This document shows, one piece after another, positions 34,773 through 43,767 of a stretch of 64,000 nucleotides of DNA. Position 1 is the first letter of the stretch; each line of letters begins with the position of its first letter. This stretch comes from an uncultured Pseudomonadales bacterium (GTDB lineage Bacteria; Pseudomonadota; Gammaproteobacteria; Pseudomonadales; Pseudohongiellaceae). The position numbers and the translations under genes are program-made. Where the stretch lies: contig CALSUH010000030.1 of assembly GCA_943789485.1 (NCBI GenBank), positions 1-64,000 on the forward strand, given 5' to 3'. The notes beneath the pieces are model-generated. The model was given only the letters and a program-made list of their open reading frames with translations, was not told the DNA's origin and searched no databases.

Positions 34773-34940
34773 ATGAACAATAGTAAGTGGGATGACAGAA
34801 CAATCGCGGCGGCGAGTTCCTCTGTAATTATAGTGGGTGCCTTGCTTTACTATTGGGTAGGCGAGGTGCAGTCTACAGTAGAATTATTGGAGTTGGCCTA
34901 TGGCTCATTCAAGTTTTTTAACAATCCGATGATTTTTTAA
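34773..34940 (+). CDS. Small single-span membrane protein
   Basis: A 55-residue protein from ATG 34773, preceded by AGGAG. One membrane span, ASSSVIIVGALLYYWVG, follows a short polar start (MNNSKWDDRTIA). It follows the two DUF6644-like genes by 32 bases and precedes a strong terminator, so it closes the operon. Such small proteins often stabilise or regulate a membrane complex. I do not recognise it. Confidence 0.55.
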   Translation: MNNSKWDDRTIAAASSSVIIVGALLYYWVGEVQSTVELLELAYGSFKFFNNPMIF

Positions 34941-34996
34941 AATACTCCCGACTTTATTGGTAGGCTTGTAGGTATAATGAGAATCACATAGTAAGA

Positions 34997-35034
34997 GAAA
35001 AGGGACGGCTAAGATTAGCTGTCCCTTTTTTTTC
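34997..35034 (+). terminator. Bidirectional intrinsic terminator
   Basis: A ten-pair stem, AGGGACGGCT (35001-35010) with AGCTGTCCCT (35017-35026) and one G-T pair, closes an AAGATT loop. T residues follow on the plus side and A residues precede it (AGAGAAA), so it can end both the DUF6644 operon and the convergent NIPSNAP gene. Confidence 0.85.
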
Positions 35035-35079
35035 CATTATTGCAGTGGAGAGTAGTCAGTCGCTGACATGTAGCGTCGT

Positions 35080-35466
35080 TCAACCCCCTGCCAATATTGG
35101 GCCATTCGCATTAGATGCATCAGAGACCGATTTCCACTCTGGATCCTGTCCAAATGCTAGCCACGAAGCGTCTGCCGCATCTTGACTAGCGTGTTCTAGG
35201 ACGTATATAAGCGTGTCATCGGCGTCCTCCTCACTCAATGGTGACCAGAATCCGACTATTTTCATGCCATGATTTTCAAATATACGGATTGTGTGTTCAC
35301 GAAAACGGGCATGAAGATTGCCCAAGTTCCCTGGCGTCGCCGTGTAGATTCTAAGCTCATATACTTTGCCGTCTTGTGCTGCTGACGAACTGGCGAAAAT
35401 TCCAGCGCTTAGACTTATTATCAGTGTTAGTAGGGAAAAGCCTAGGGTTTTGCTGATTTTTCTCAC
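35080..35466 (-). CDS. NIPSNAP-family protein, apparently frameshifted near the end
   Basis: A 128-residue exported protein with a signal peptide (to about SSSAAQ) and a NIPSNAP ferredoxin-like dimeric barrel: YELRIYTATPGNLGNLHARF, IRIFENHGMKIVGFW, DTLIYVLEHASQDAADASW. The frame ends GPILAGG at a TGA. Downstream, in the next frame, VERRYMSATDYSPLQ and a TAA (35037-35039) give the normal NIPSNAP ending. One extra base in the C run at 35084-35088 (G run on the coding strand) explains it. The intact protein would have about 143 residues. Either a real frameshift or a sequencing error. Function of the family is unclear. Confidence 0.8.
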   Translation of the reverse strand: MRKISKTLGFSLLTLIISLSAGIFASSSAAQDGKVYELRIYTATPGNLGNLHARFREHTIRIFENHGMKIVGFWSPLSEEDADDTLIYVLEHASQDAADASWLAFGQDPEWKSVSDASNANGPILAGG

Positions 35467-35636
35467 ATTATTCTCCTAAATTCAGTCATTTTTAATACTC
35501 TCATCGAGTATAATCAAGAGACTAGTAAATAGCGACTCATAGGGTTTCCCGACAACGCGGGCATTACGGCGAGCCGTTGGTCGCTATTCACCCGAATATG
35601 CAGCTTAAAGCTAAAAGAGTTAAGCAGAGAACTACG

Positions 35637-37040
35637 ATGAAGAAGCGACTTGCCGCAGTCTTGCTTATTTTTCTGGCAAGCCCCATTGGACCTGTTTACG
35701 GACAATTTGAGCCTGCTCTAGATTCTCTTGATGAATTAGCGCTTTCGCGTGCTTTGTTAGATGGCCAGCAGGATCGTTTTGGGCCCATGGATTCGCGCCT
35801 AGTCGAGCCGCTCGAGCAACTGGCTGATCAGCTAATGCTATTGGGTCAATTTGATGACGCTCACGTGCTACTCGACCGAGCAATGCAAATCGGCCGTGTC
35901 GAAGATGGTCTTTATACCGAAACCCAACGCCCCTTACTTCGAAAGAAAATCGAAAACTTTGCCAATCAAGGAAACTGGGAAAGCGCTAGAGAGAGTATGG
36001 AGCATTTGCTTTGGCTCTATACCTTTAAGAGCCTACGAATCGATCAGCTATTGATCGAGGACCTGCTAGAATTGTCACGGATGCACCTGCGTGCTTTTGC
36101 GGAAGATAACAGGTCTTGGCAAGGTTATCATTTCGGACAATCCTCTCGTATTCGATGGCTTGCGATTGGCGTGGCTCAGTCTGTTTGGGGAAAGGCAGAC
36201 GAGCGGCTCGTGCCAATAATTTACGAACAGCTGCGCCAGCTTCATCTTCAGACCGTTGCATTGTGGCGGGGCGGCCCAACCAGCTATTCGCTGAGACGGA
36301 TCGCGCCAGGCCTGGAAATCATGCGTGATCGCTCGGACGTAAACGAAAATTTTTACCTGACGGGACTGGGCTTGCTCGACAATTTGTTTTCGATCTATGC
36401 CGAGGGTGAGTCACCGGACCTGAAAGCCATAGCGATGACGCATGTGTATCTCGCCGATTGGCATATTCTTTATAACAAACCTCAGGTCGCGGTAGAAGCT
36501 TATAGACAAGCGTATCAAGAGTTATTAGCGGCTGGTGTGGATGCTACGCTGGCGAATGAATTCTTTAATCAACCGATGGTGATACCAGATATAGAATTTT
36601 ATGCGAGTCTGGAAGTGGCTGTCGCGGCGCAACGTAATAGGATGGTGACGATAGGCGAAGCAAACTCCGATGCCTATTTGTCCTTCAGTGAATGGTCTGC
36701 CGCACTGCCAAATGTGCGTAGTCCAATCCCTGGCAATACGACTGATAGTGCAGCGGCAAATTCAAACTTTGCTCTGTTTTCGTTTCAACTTGCGGGAGTG
36801 AATAAGGCGTCTAGCTGGTATAGCCATCGTTTCAGCAGCATGGTAAGCACGATTCAGCAGGAAGAACTTCTCGGGCATTATTTGGAAACTCCTCCAGAAG
36901 AGGGGCAGTTGCTTGAGAAATTGAAAAGTTTGACCTTTCGACCCAGATTAGTGGACGGAGAGCCGCGACAGGCGACTGGGCGATTAAAATACTATCTTGC
37001 TAAAGGAACCCTAAGCTCCTCTTTGGGAGGGCGGCCTTAG
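35637..37040 (+). CDS. Secreted helical repeat protein of unknown function
   Basis: A 467-residue protein from ATG 35637 with a signal peptide (MKKRLAAVLLIFLASPIGPVYG). The longer frame (from 35577) has no signal. The sequence is alpha-helical with TPR-like pairs: VEPLEQLADQLMLLGQFDDA with HVLLDRAMQ, then IENFANQGNWESARESMEHL and YLADWHILYNKPQVAVEAYR. It probably scaffolds other periplasmic proteins. Positively charged and proline residues near the end suggest a flexible tail. No close relative recognised. The following cysE gene points the other way. Confidence 0.6.
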   Translation: MKKRLAAVLLIFLASPIGPVYGQFEPALDSLDELALSRALLDGQQDRFGPMDSRLVEPLEQLADQLMLLGQFDDAHVLLDRAMQIGRVEDGLYTETQRPLLRKKIENFANQGNWESARESMEHLLWLYTFKSLRIDQLLIEDLLELSRMHLRAFAEDNRSWQGYHFGQSSRIRWLAIGVAQSVWGKADERLVPIIYEQLRQLHLQTVALWRGGPTSYSLRRIAPGLEIMRDRSDVNENFYLTGLGLLDNLFSIYAEGESPDLKAIAMTHVYLADWHILYNKPQVAVEAYRQAYQELLAAGVDATLANEFFNQPMVIPDIEFYASLEVAVAAQRNRMVTIGEANSDAYLSFSEWSAALPNVRSPIPGNTTDSAAANSNFALFSFQLAGVNKASSWYSHRFSSMVSTIQQEELLGHYLETPPEEGQLLEKLKSLTFRPRLVDGEPRQATGRLKYYLAKGTLSSSLGGRP

Positions 37041-37106
37041 TCAGCCTAATATTGTTTGTATCAAGTCGCACTACAGCGTCGCTGTATGCCATCAAATGGA
37101 TGTTAG

Positions 37107-37883
37107 TTAGTCAAAGAAATTCTGATTCATAGTTTCTGATGGCATCTCTGCGCAAGGCTTTCCAGTAGCCTTGGCGGGGATTCCGACAACGGTAGTGTGT
37201 GGCTCAACATTATTTAGAACGACACTGCCAGCACCGACCTTTGCCCCGATACCAATTTCAATGTTACCAAGCACCTTGGCTCCCGCTGAAATCAATACAC
37301 CTGATCGAATCTTAGGATGTCGGTCCCCTTTCTCATTACCTGTGCCGCCTAGAGTGACCTGCTGCAGAATCGAAACGTTATCTTCTATGACAGTAGTTTC
37401 GCCGATTACGATGCCGGTCGCGTGGTCGAACATGACGCCGCGACCAATTTTACAGGCAGGATGAATATCGACCCCGAATACTTCGGAATTCTGACTCTGC
37501 ATGAATAATGCGAGCTCCTTCCGGTCGTTAAGCCACAGGAAATGCGCTAGCCGATGAACCTGTATAGATTGAAAGCCTTTCATATAGAGAATGACTGCTA
37601 GATGTGTGCTCACGGCTGCGTCGCGCTCAAACACCGCCTTAATATCGCAAGAGGCATCCTCAATAATGTTTGACGATTCGCTGAATGCTTTGTCAAACAG
37701 TTCTTGAACAATCGCCGCCGGCATTACATTGTCTGATAGCTTATTTGCGAGAATGAAGCTGAGAGCGGATTTCAGGTTGTTGTGATTTAGAACGCACGCG
37801 GTAACATAACTCGCTAAAAGAGGTTCTTGCTGTATGACCTGCTGGGCCTCTGATTTAAGTTGCTGCCAGAGTTCTTGGGACAT
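37107..37883 (-). CDS. cysE: Serine O-acetyltransferase
   Basis: Makes O-acetylserine from serine and acetyl-CoA, the first step of cysteine synthesis. The 258-residue protein has the N-terminal helical SATase domain (LWQQLKSEAQQVIQQEP) and the left-handed beta-helix: DIHPACKIGRGVMFDHATGI with the catalytic His, VIGETTVIEDNVSILQQVTL, and GSVVLNNVEPHTTVVGIPAK. These features match the E. coli type. Feedback inhibition by cysteine is expected for this group. It is not in a cys operon here. Identification is firm. Confidence 0.94.
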   Translation of the reverse strand: MSQELWQQLKSEAQQVIQQEPLLASYVTACVLNHNNLKSALSFILANKLSDNVMPAAIVQELFDKAFSESSNIIEDASCDIKAVFERDAAVSTHLAVILYMKGFQSIQVHRLAHFLWLNDRKELALFMQSQNSEVFGVDIHPACKIGRGVMFDHATGIVIGETTVIEDNVSILQQVTLGGTGNEKGDRHPKIRSGVLISAGAKVLGNIEIGIGAKVGAGSVVLNNVEPHTTVVGIPAKATGKPCAEMPSETMNQNFFD

Positions 37884-38014
37884 AGTCTAGTTTCCGGATC
37901 AATTTAAGAAGGGTGATTATAAGGTTTGAGGGCTTCGATACAACTAATTGGGCGCAGCTATCGATAGCGCATAAAGTTAAGTTTGTGGAGAAATTTTGGG
38001 GATCATGCCCGGCG

Positions 38015-38869
38015 CTAAGTTGAGAAGAAGCGGGGAGTTCGTAACTTTTTTTGCTGTACGTAATGTATGTCTTCAAGCGCAAGTTTAATGTGTTTGTCGG
38101 TCAATGCATAGTCACGTTTGCCAAAGGCTACCATTAGAGCTTTGTGGGCGATTATATTGATGAGTCTTGGAATCCCATTTGAGCTACGGGAAATAAGATC
38201 AACCGCTTTATGAGTAAACAGGTTCGAGCCATTGTATCCGGCCTTGATGAGGCGGTGATCTAGGTAGGCTTCAACGTCATTTCTCTCTAGCCTGGCTAGC
38301 TCATAGGATACCGGGCTCAATTCGTGCAAGGCCAGCCGTTGTAACAGGTCATCTAATTCTGGTTGTCCAAATAGAATTACTTGCAGTGGTATGGGTTGGT
38401 CGGCGCCTTTTTTGATTGCTGTTAATAGATAAATAGCTTCTAGAGATTCTTCTGTTATCGCCTGAGCATCATCGATGAGCAATACCGTAGTCCATCCCAG
38501 TACCGATAAGCGGATCAGCTCTTCGCTGATAAGCTTTAAAAGCACATAGTAGCTCTCAAAGGGGTCGAAGCTGAGTTTTAATTCCTCAGCGATTGCGTAC
38601 ATCATGCTTTCCTCGTCTAATACCGGGTTGGGAATAAGCGCTGTCACGTATTTGTTGTCAAGAGCGTCGAGTGCGTTCAATACCTTTCGGCAGAGAATGG
38701 TCTTGCCGATTCCTACCTCTCCAGTGATTTTTGTGAAGCTGCTTTCATCCTGAAGCGCCTCAACGACGAAATCGAAAGCGCGTTGGTGGCTCGGCAACTT
38801 TAAGAAGTACCGCGTATCCGGAGTTAGCGAAAATGGATATTGGGCTAGGCCAAAATGTTGTATATACAT
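38015..38869 (-). CDS. ExeA/MSHA-type AAA ATPase
   Basis: A 284-residue ATPase that starts YIQHFGLAQYPFSLTPDT, the hallmark of the ExeA/MshM family. Walker A is GEVGIGKT (about residues 50-57) and Walker B is VLLIDDAQ. The AAA lid segment VDLISRSSNGIPRLINIIAH matches family members. Some ExeA proteins help assemble a type II secretion outer-membrane pore through a C-terminal peptidoglycan-binding domain, which is missing here. MshM in MSHA pilus clusters is also of this short form. No secretin gene is nearby, so the partner is unknown. Confidence 0.85.
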   Translation of the reverse strand: MYIQHFGLAQYPFSLTPDTRYFLKLPSHQRAFDFVVEALQDESSFTKITGEVGIGKTILCRKVLNALDALDNKYVTALIPNPVLDEESMMYAIAEELKLSFDPFESYYVLLKLISEELIRLSVLGWTTVLLIDDAQAITEESLEAIYLLTAIKKGADQPIPLQVILFGQPELDDLLQRLALHELSPVSYELARLERNDVEAYLDHRLIKAGYNGSNLFTHKAVDLISRSSNGIPRLINIIAHKALMVAFGKRDYALTDKHIKLALEDIHYVQQKKLRTPRFFST

Positions 38870-39052
38870 AGTGATCGCAGAATTTGAGCCTGGTTTATTA
38901 ATCCAAAGAGTGAATTGCTATACAGCTAAAAAGTTTCAAGAAGCAGCCAATAGGGTATGACTAGATTCCTACAAATTGTTTGCCTTGTATGGGCAAGCAG
39001 TCTGTATTGTTAAGGGCATGCTGAAGACTATCCTCAGCAGCGAACGGGGGTA

Positions 39053-42000
39053 TTAACCAATCGCTGCTTTTTTCAAAATTGACTTGGTTTTCTCGAGTTC
39101 AGATTCTAGAGACCTCCGCGTTACGGGCTCGATCGCTGGATTCGATAGAACGAAGTAAGCAGTTCTTACAACTTCCCGCCAGCGTGGAATTTTCGGCAGC
39201 TGTTCAATTCTAAGGTAGCGATCGAAGGTTCGCGTCCTCAATCTTCCGTCGTCAATACTTACAGCCCAAATATTACTTTCTTCTGCGAGTTCAATCTTTG
39301 TCTTCTGGGTCGTCACTTCCCAAGTATGTAGGGCTGAGCGCATGAGAGTGACCAACTGCTGGCGATATTCTCCTTCGCTGGTAACGTTTGGAAGTTGTTT
39401 ATCGATAAAGTTAATCAGGTCTTCGATGCCCGTTAACTTGTCTAGCAAAGCCGGGTGCCCGCTTATCTCCGTGGGCGTGAGTACACTCAAGCGAGTGCCG
39501 ATGCGGCGTATATTCCGCTGCGCCTGTCCTAGAAAACTGAGCAATTCAACGGTGTCGGTTACAACATTGCTACTGGCAAGTGACTGCAAGGGCTCGGTGT
39601 CTTCTAGAAAAAGTATGCCGGTACCCTCATCGCTGCCAAATAAGTTTAGTTTGCTATTGAATTGAACAGGCTTGGCTGAAGACTTGCTTGAGCTACTGTA
39701 GGGATAGCTCACTTCTACATTAATGCTTAGACTAGTCGCACGATTCTGCAAGGTCTGTTGCTGACCGTCATTATCTTCGCCTCCCTCCCAGCGTTGAAGT
39801 GCAGACAGTATTTCATTGTTCGTTTCTGAATCAGAAAATAGTGAGTGTATGTTCCTGCCTAAAACGTCGTCACGAGCAGTGCCAAGCAACTCAGTTGCTC
39901 GCTGGTTGAGACTGAATATTTTTCCTGGCAATTCGAAAGCAATAAAGCCGGCGTTGATTGATTCCAGTACCTGTTGCAGTCTAAAACGTGAGCTGCGCAA
40001 TTCGGAGTCGGCCTTCGCATAGGACTCAATTTGCGAGCGCATGCGTAGGTTGTCTTCATTGACTCGATGCAGCAAGCTGAGTCGTAGTTGGTTTTCTACT
40101 CTGGAGCGCAGTTCTTCATTGTGAAATGGCTTTGCTAGATAGTCGTTGGCGCCTGTCTTGAAGCCTTGAGTGAGGTCTTCGAGATGGTTCTTTGCGGTAA
40201 CTAAAATTATCGGCAATTCGATCTGACTATATTGCCGTCTTAATTTCTGACAGACCTCATACCCATTCAGGCCTGGCATCATCAAATCGAGCAATATCAA
40301 ATCCGGTTTTTCTCCTTCAACCACGGTCAGTGCATCGAGTCCGTTCGAGCATTTGATGACATTGTACTCATCCAGCTGCTGACCCATAACCACGCGATTA
40401 ATCTCATCATCGTCTACTACCAATATGGTGATGTCTTGTTCGCTGCGTAGCTTCGGCGCTTTCGGCTTTTTGTTGGCCTGCTGGAGATAGTCCGCGCGCC
40501 GAATCATCTGTTTGTGGATGCTCGGTGATTTGACCGCTCTGGCCTGATCCATTGACACGCGTAATTTAAAACTAAAAGTTGAACCTAAATCCAATTCGCT
40601 TTCTACTTTCAATTCACTACGATGCAACTCAACTATACTCTTTGCAAGCGGTAGGCCCAAGCCGATGCCAAAAGCGTTTAAATGCTGTGACGGTAGTTTT
40701 TCGAATGTCTTGAAGATATTGTCGTGGTCAGTTTTATGTATGCCAATGCCGGTATCGCGGATTTTTACGATTACGTCGTAGTCGGACGTAAGCTGGGCGG
40801 AGATCACGACTTCCCCAGAGTAGGTGAATTTGAGTGCGTTAGAGGTGAGGTTGACCAGAACTTGCTGCAGCCTATCCTCGTCGCCAGCTACTAGCGGTAG
40901 GTTAGGGTCTATTTCGACTCGTAGGTCGAGGTTCTTCTCTTTGATTAATGGTTTGCATATAGCGACTGCCAGGGCAGAGATGCTATTCAGGTCAACTGGC
41001 CGAAATTTAATATAAGCTTCCTTTTCTTTCGCGCTGGAGAAGTCGAGCAGGTCATTAACTAATTTAGTGAGTCGGTCGCCGCTGGTCTGAATTAGTTCTA
41101 GGTTTTGAGTAATAAGTTCGGCATTATTATTATTTGATCTGAATTCTGTTAATGCTATTTCGGCTAAGCCGTTGATGCCGTAGAGCGGTGTTCGAAGTTC
41201 GTGTGAGACATTGGTTAGTAAGTCATCTTTAATTTTTTCAGACTTAACCAAATTATCGATAGCTTGTTTTTGAGCATCTTCTTTCTCTTGTTTGATTTGA
41301 TTGTATTGCGCGCTCAGGCTAAGAGAGAGAAGCAGTGACTGCATGACAATGCCTATATTATAGGCATTGTTGGTAAAAGCATTGCTAGGAAAGTCAGGCC
41401 AAAGTTGCAGCAGAATCAAGACGATGGCTCCAGTTAGGAAAATACTTGTCGCAGCCAGGTGCACTACCGCAGTCAGGCTTCCTCTGCGAATAGCGTCGAT
41501 GTTGCTATAGAAAGCAAGAGGTATCGCAACGATTAACAGGGTAATAAATAGATATTGGAATACCTTTTCGTTGGTAACGAATGTCAGCAGTATGACTAGA
41601 CCAAAGGCGCCGAGTATAACTTTGATGACCATATCCAGTCTTGGATTGTATTCATATATTCGTAGCAAAGAGCGTTGTGCCAAGAGGGCTGTTATAACCA
41701 CCAGCGGATAGATTATCCGTTCGGACATATTCACCCACCAACTGCTTAGGTAAAAATCGTCGAGTAGATAACGTAAATGTTTGGAGTCTAAGAAAAGAAA
41801 GATGGCTTGGCTAGTAATAGCAATCACATAGAAAAGGTAGCTGCTCTCGCGAATCGTTAAGTACAGGAATAAATTGTAAAAAGCCATGGCGAGCAGAATG
41901 CCATACAGCAGTCCAAGGCCTGCATCGGAGCGTATAGATTGCTCAAGAAACGCTTCCTCGCTCCAGAGTGATATTGGCAATCGCACTGGGCGCTCACTCG

Positions 42001-42598
42001 TTATCCTGAGATAGAAATGCTCGCCATACATTTTATTTATCTTTAATGCGAACCCTCGATTGAGTGTTTTTAGTTCGTTCGGACTTTGTTGCGTGCCCAA
42101 TATATATTGCGAAACAAGCTCTCCGTCATCGCCCACGATGAATACTTCTATGCCGCCCCTACTGACACCGGGAACATGTTTCGGCGGCCCCAATTCGAGT
42201 ATTTTACTTTCCTGGTTTTCGAGGGCCGACCAATCGAGATCGAATCGAACCCAGTAAGCTGAATTGCTGATGCCGAAGTTGAGGATATCTTCATCGTGGG
42301 CTATGAAATTTACGCCAAAGTTAGGTGCCACCACATCATCGATGGTCAGTGATTCGGAGCTGTCCTCATAGTAGTCGACAGCATCGGCAATTTGTAGAAA
42401 CTCTGACTCTCTATCCACAAGTACAGTGCTAGCATGGCTAAGGCTTATGCAAAGCAAAGCGGTAATTGCCAACAGGGCTTCTTGAATGCCTAAGTATCGT
42501 GTTTTTCTTTGCACAATTGGGTTTCGGTGACGGTTGCCTGGCTGAATAATACCGACGCTGGTGGTGCTGCGTTTTGCTCTATGGTCAGGGCAGGTCAT
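39053..42598 (-). CDS. Large hybrid histidine kinase with 7TMR-DISM input, receiver and PAS domains
   Basis: An 1181-residue membrane sensor. Order: N-terminal membrane segment (about 40-58), extracellular 7TMR-DISMED2 domain (about 65-205), seven-span 7TMR-DISM (about 220-430), coiled coil, HisKA with His466 in NVSHELRTP, HATPase (GDEDRLQQVLVNLTSNALKF, FGIGLGLPLAKSIV), receiver domain with phospho-Asp771 (LILLDLMMPGLNG), coiled coil, PAS (about 870-960) and a long C-terminal region of unknown fold. A GTG/TTG near the signal may be the true start. The final 200 residues resemble no output domain I know. It probably relays extracellular carbohydrate or polysaccharide signals (inference from DISMED2). 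Confidence 0.85.
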   Translation of the reverse strand: MTCPDHRAKRSTTSVGIIQPGNRHRNPIVQRKTRYLGIQEALLAITALLCISLSHASTVLVDRESEFLQIADAVDYYEDSSESLTIDDVVAPNFGVNFIAHDEDILNFGISNSAYWVRFDLDWSALENQESKILELGPPKHVPGVSRGGIEVFIVGDDGELVSQYILGTQQSPNELKTLNRGFALKINKMYGEHFYLRITSERPVRLPISLWSEEAFLEQSIRSDAGLGLLYGILLAMAFYNLFLYLTIRESSYLFYVIAITSQAIFLFLDSKHLRYLLDDFYLSSWWVNMSERIIYPLVVITALLAQRSLLRIYEYNPRLDMVIKVILGAFGLVILLTFVTNEKVFQYLFITLLIVAIPLAFYSNIDAIRRGSLTAVVHLAATSIFLTGAIVLILLQLWPDFPSNAFTNNAYNIGIVMQSLLLSLSLSAQYNQIKQEKEDAQKQAIDNLVKSEKIKDDLLTNVSHELRTPLYGINGLAEIALTEFRSNNNNAELITQNLELIQTSGDRLTKLVNDLLDFSSAKEKEAYIKFRPVDLNSISALAVAICKPLIKEKNLDLRVEIDPNLPLVAGDEDRLQQVLVNLTSNALKFTYSGEVVISAQLTSDYDVIVKIRDTGIGIHKTDHDNIFKTFEKLPSQHLNAFGIGLGLPLAKSIVELHRSELKVESELDLGSTFSFKLRVSMDQARAVKSPSIHKQMIRRADYLQQANKKPKAPKLRSEQDITILVVDDDEINRVVMGQQLDEYNVIKCSNGLDALTVVEGEKPDLILLDLMMPGLNGYEVCQKLRRQYSQIELPIILVTAKNHLEDLTQGFKTGANDYLAKPFHNEELRSRVENQLRLSLLHRVNEDNLRMRSQIESYAKADSELRSSRFRLQQVLESINAGFIAFELPGKIFSLNQRATELLGTARDDVLGRNIHSLFSDSETNNEILSALQRWEGGEDNDGQQQTLQNRATSLSINVEVSYPYSSSSKSSAKPVQFNSKLNLFGSDEGTGILFLEDTEPLQSLASSNVVTDTVELLSFLGQAQRNIRRIGTRLSVLTPTEISGHPALLDKLTGIEDLINFIDKQLPNVTSEGEYRQQLVTLMRSALHTWEVTTQKTKIELAEESNIWAVSIDDGRLRTRTFDRYLRIEQLPKIPRWREVVRTAYFVLSNPAIEPVTRRSLESELEKTKSILKKAAIG

Positions 42599-42767
42599 TC
42601 TAGCGGTTCATCACTACTAGAACAATCAATAGTACTAATGCTGGCCTTTTTAGTGAGTGATTTTGACACTAAATTTATTAGCTATTTTCTAGAACTGACG
42701 CTGCTTATAGCTGCCTCGAGAGATTTTTAGGCTAGTTAAGGTGCAGGAATAAGACTATTATTGATCG

Positions 42768-43757
42768 ATGCTCATAATCGAAGAAAAAACGGCAGTAGTA
42801 GGGTGCGCAGACTGGAATAAGCGGTTATTACTGCTGTTGCTGATTGGTTTTCAATTCATAACGGTGGAGGCGCAGGAGCGGAAACCGAGTGAAGTGCCTT
42901 TACAAACCCAAGAGGTGAGTCAATATCAGCACTGGTTAGATTTGATGGCTGCTGATCAGGGCTTTGCGGATAGATCTGTAGAGATTGGCAGAACCGGTGC
43001 GTTTCTCGAATTTTTAGGGCGAGGGTCTACAGTCTTCCGAGACGGCCCAGTCGACGCCATCGACTTGTACGCTTCTGAAACCTTCCAAAACAGTGCGAAT
43101 GAGATTAGTTGGGAGGCACACTATGTGGATGTTTCCCGTGCTGGCGACTTGGGTTTGACGGCAGGGCCGTTGAATTTTCTAGCGGATGAATTAACTGGTC
43201 AATTCGGACACCTTATTTCAATTTGGAAAAAGCAGGAAGGTCGCTGGGTATTGATGGCAGATATCGTGGCTCCCATTCCTGGGTTTTTGAGTTTGGAAGT
43301 AGAGCCAAATTTCGATGACACTAGACCTGTACTGGAAGAAACTGCCCATCCGGTCATGGCGACTGCACAAAGTAATAATATGCAGATGCTTATCGATCGC
43401 GACAACTTATTCGGGCAATCGATAAATTTCCGCGGCGGGCAACGTGCGCTGCTAAGATACGGATTGGAAAACACACGGGTTTATGTGCCAGGCATGGCTC
43501 CAGCGGTAGGTGCCGATGCAGCAAGTTCGATCTATGGCGCGTTCCTAGACAACCAATTATCAACTACGAATCAAATTAGCCTCACTTACATGGGCGGATT
43601 TCTTTCTGCATCCAAGGAAGTGGGTTATACCTATGGTACGATGGAAACGCTAGAAGATGGTTCCGAGCAGAGCTTTCGAACCAGCTATATGCGATTGTGG
43701 CGTTTCACTGCAAGTAACGAGTGGAAGATTGCAGTCGAAGTGCTAAGCCCCTATTAG
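42768..43757 (+). CDS. Exported protein with tandem NTF2/DUF4440-like domains
   Basis: A 329-residue protein with a hydrophobic signal segment (LLLLLLIGFQFITVEA). Two similar halves follow. In the first, DLGLTAGPLNFLADE is followed by GHLISIWKKQEGRWVLMADI. In the second, EVGYTYGTMETLEDG is followed by YMRLWRFTASNEWKIAVEVL. Both show the NTF2-fold pattern of DUF4440 proteins: a strand with GxxxG, an aromatic Trp-rich strand and an acidic loop. A role in ligand binding or as a dehydratase-like protein is possible. It diverges from the hybrid kinase gene. Confidence 0.65.
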   Translation: MLIIEEKTAVVGCADWNKRLLLLLLIGFQFITVEAQERKPSEVPLQTQEVSQYQHWLDLMAADQGFADRSVEIGRTGAFLEFLGRGSTVFRDGPVDAIDLYASETFQNSANEISWEAHYVDVSRAGDLGLTAGPLNFLADELTGQFGHLISIWKKQEGRWVLMADIVAPIPGFLSLEVEPNFDDTRPVLEETAHPVMATAQSNNMQMLIDRDNLFGQSINFRGGQRALLRYGLENTRVYVPGMAPAVGADAASSIYGAFLDNQLSTTNQISLTYMGGFLSASKEVGYTYGTMETLEDGSEQSFRTSYMRLWRFTASNEWKIAVEVLSPY

Positions 43758-43767
43758 TTAGTGTGCC

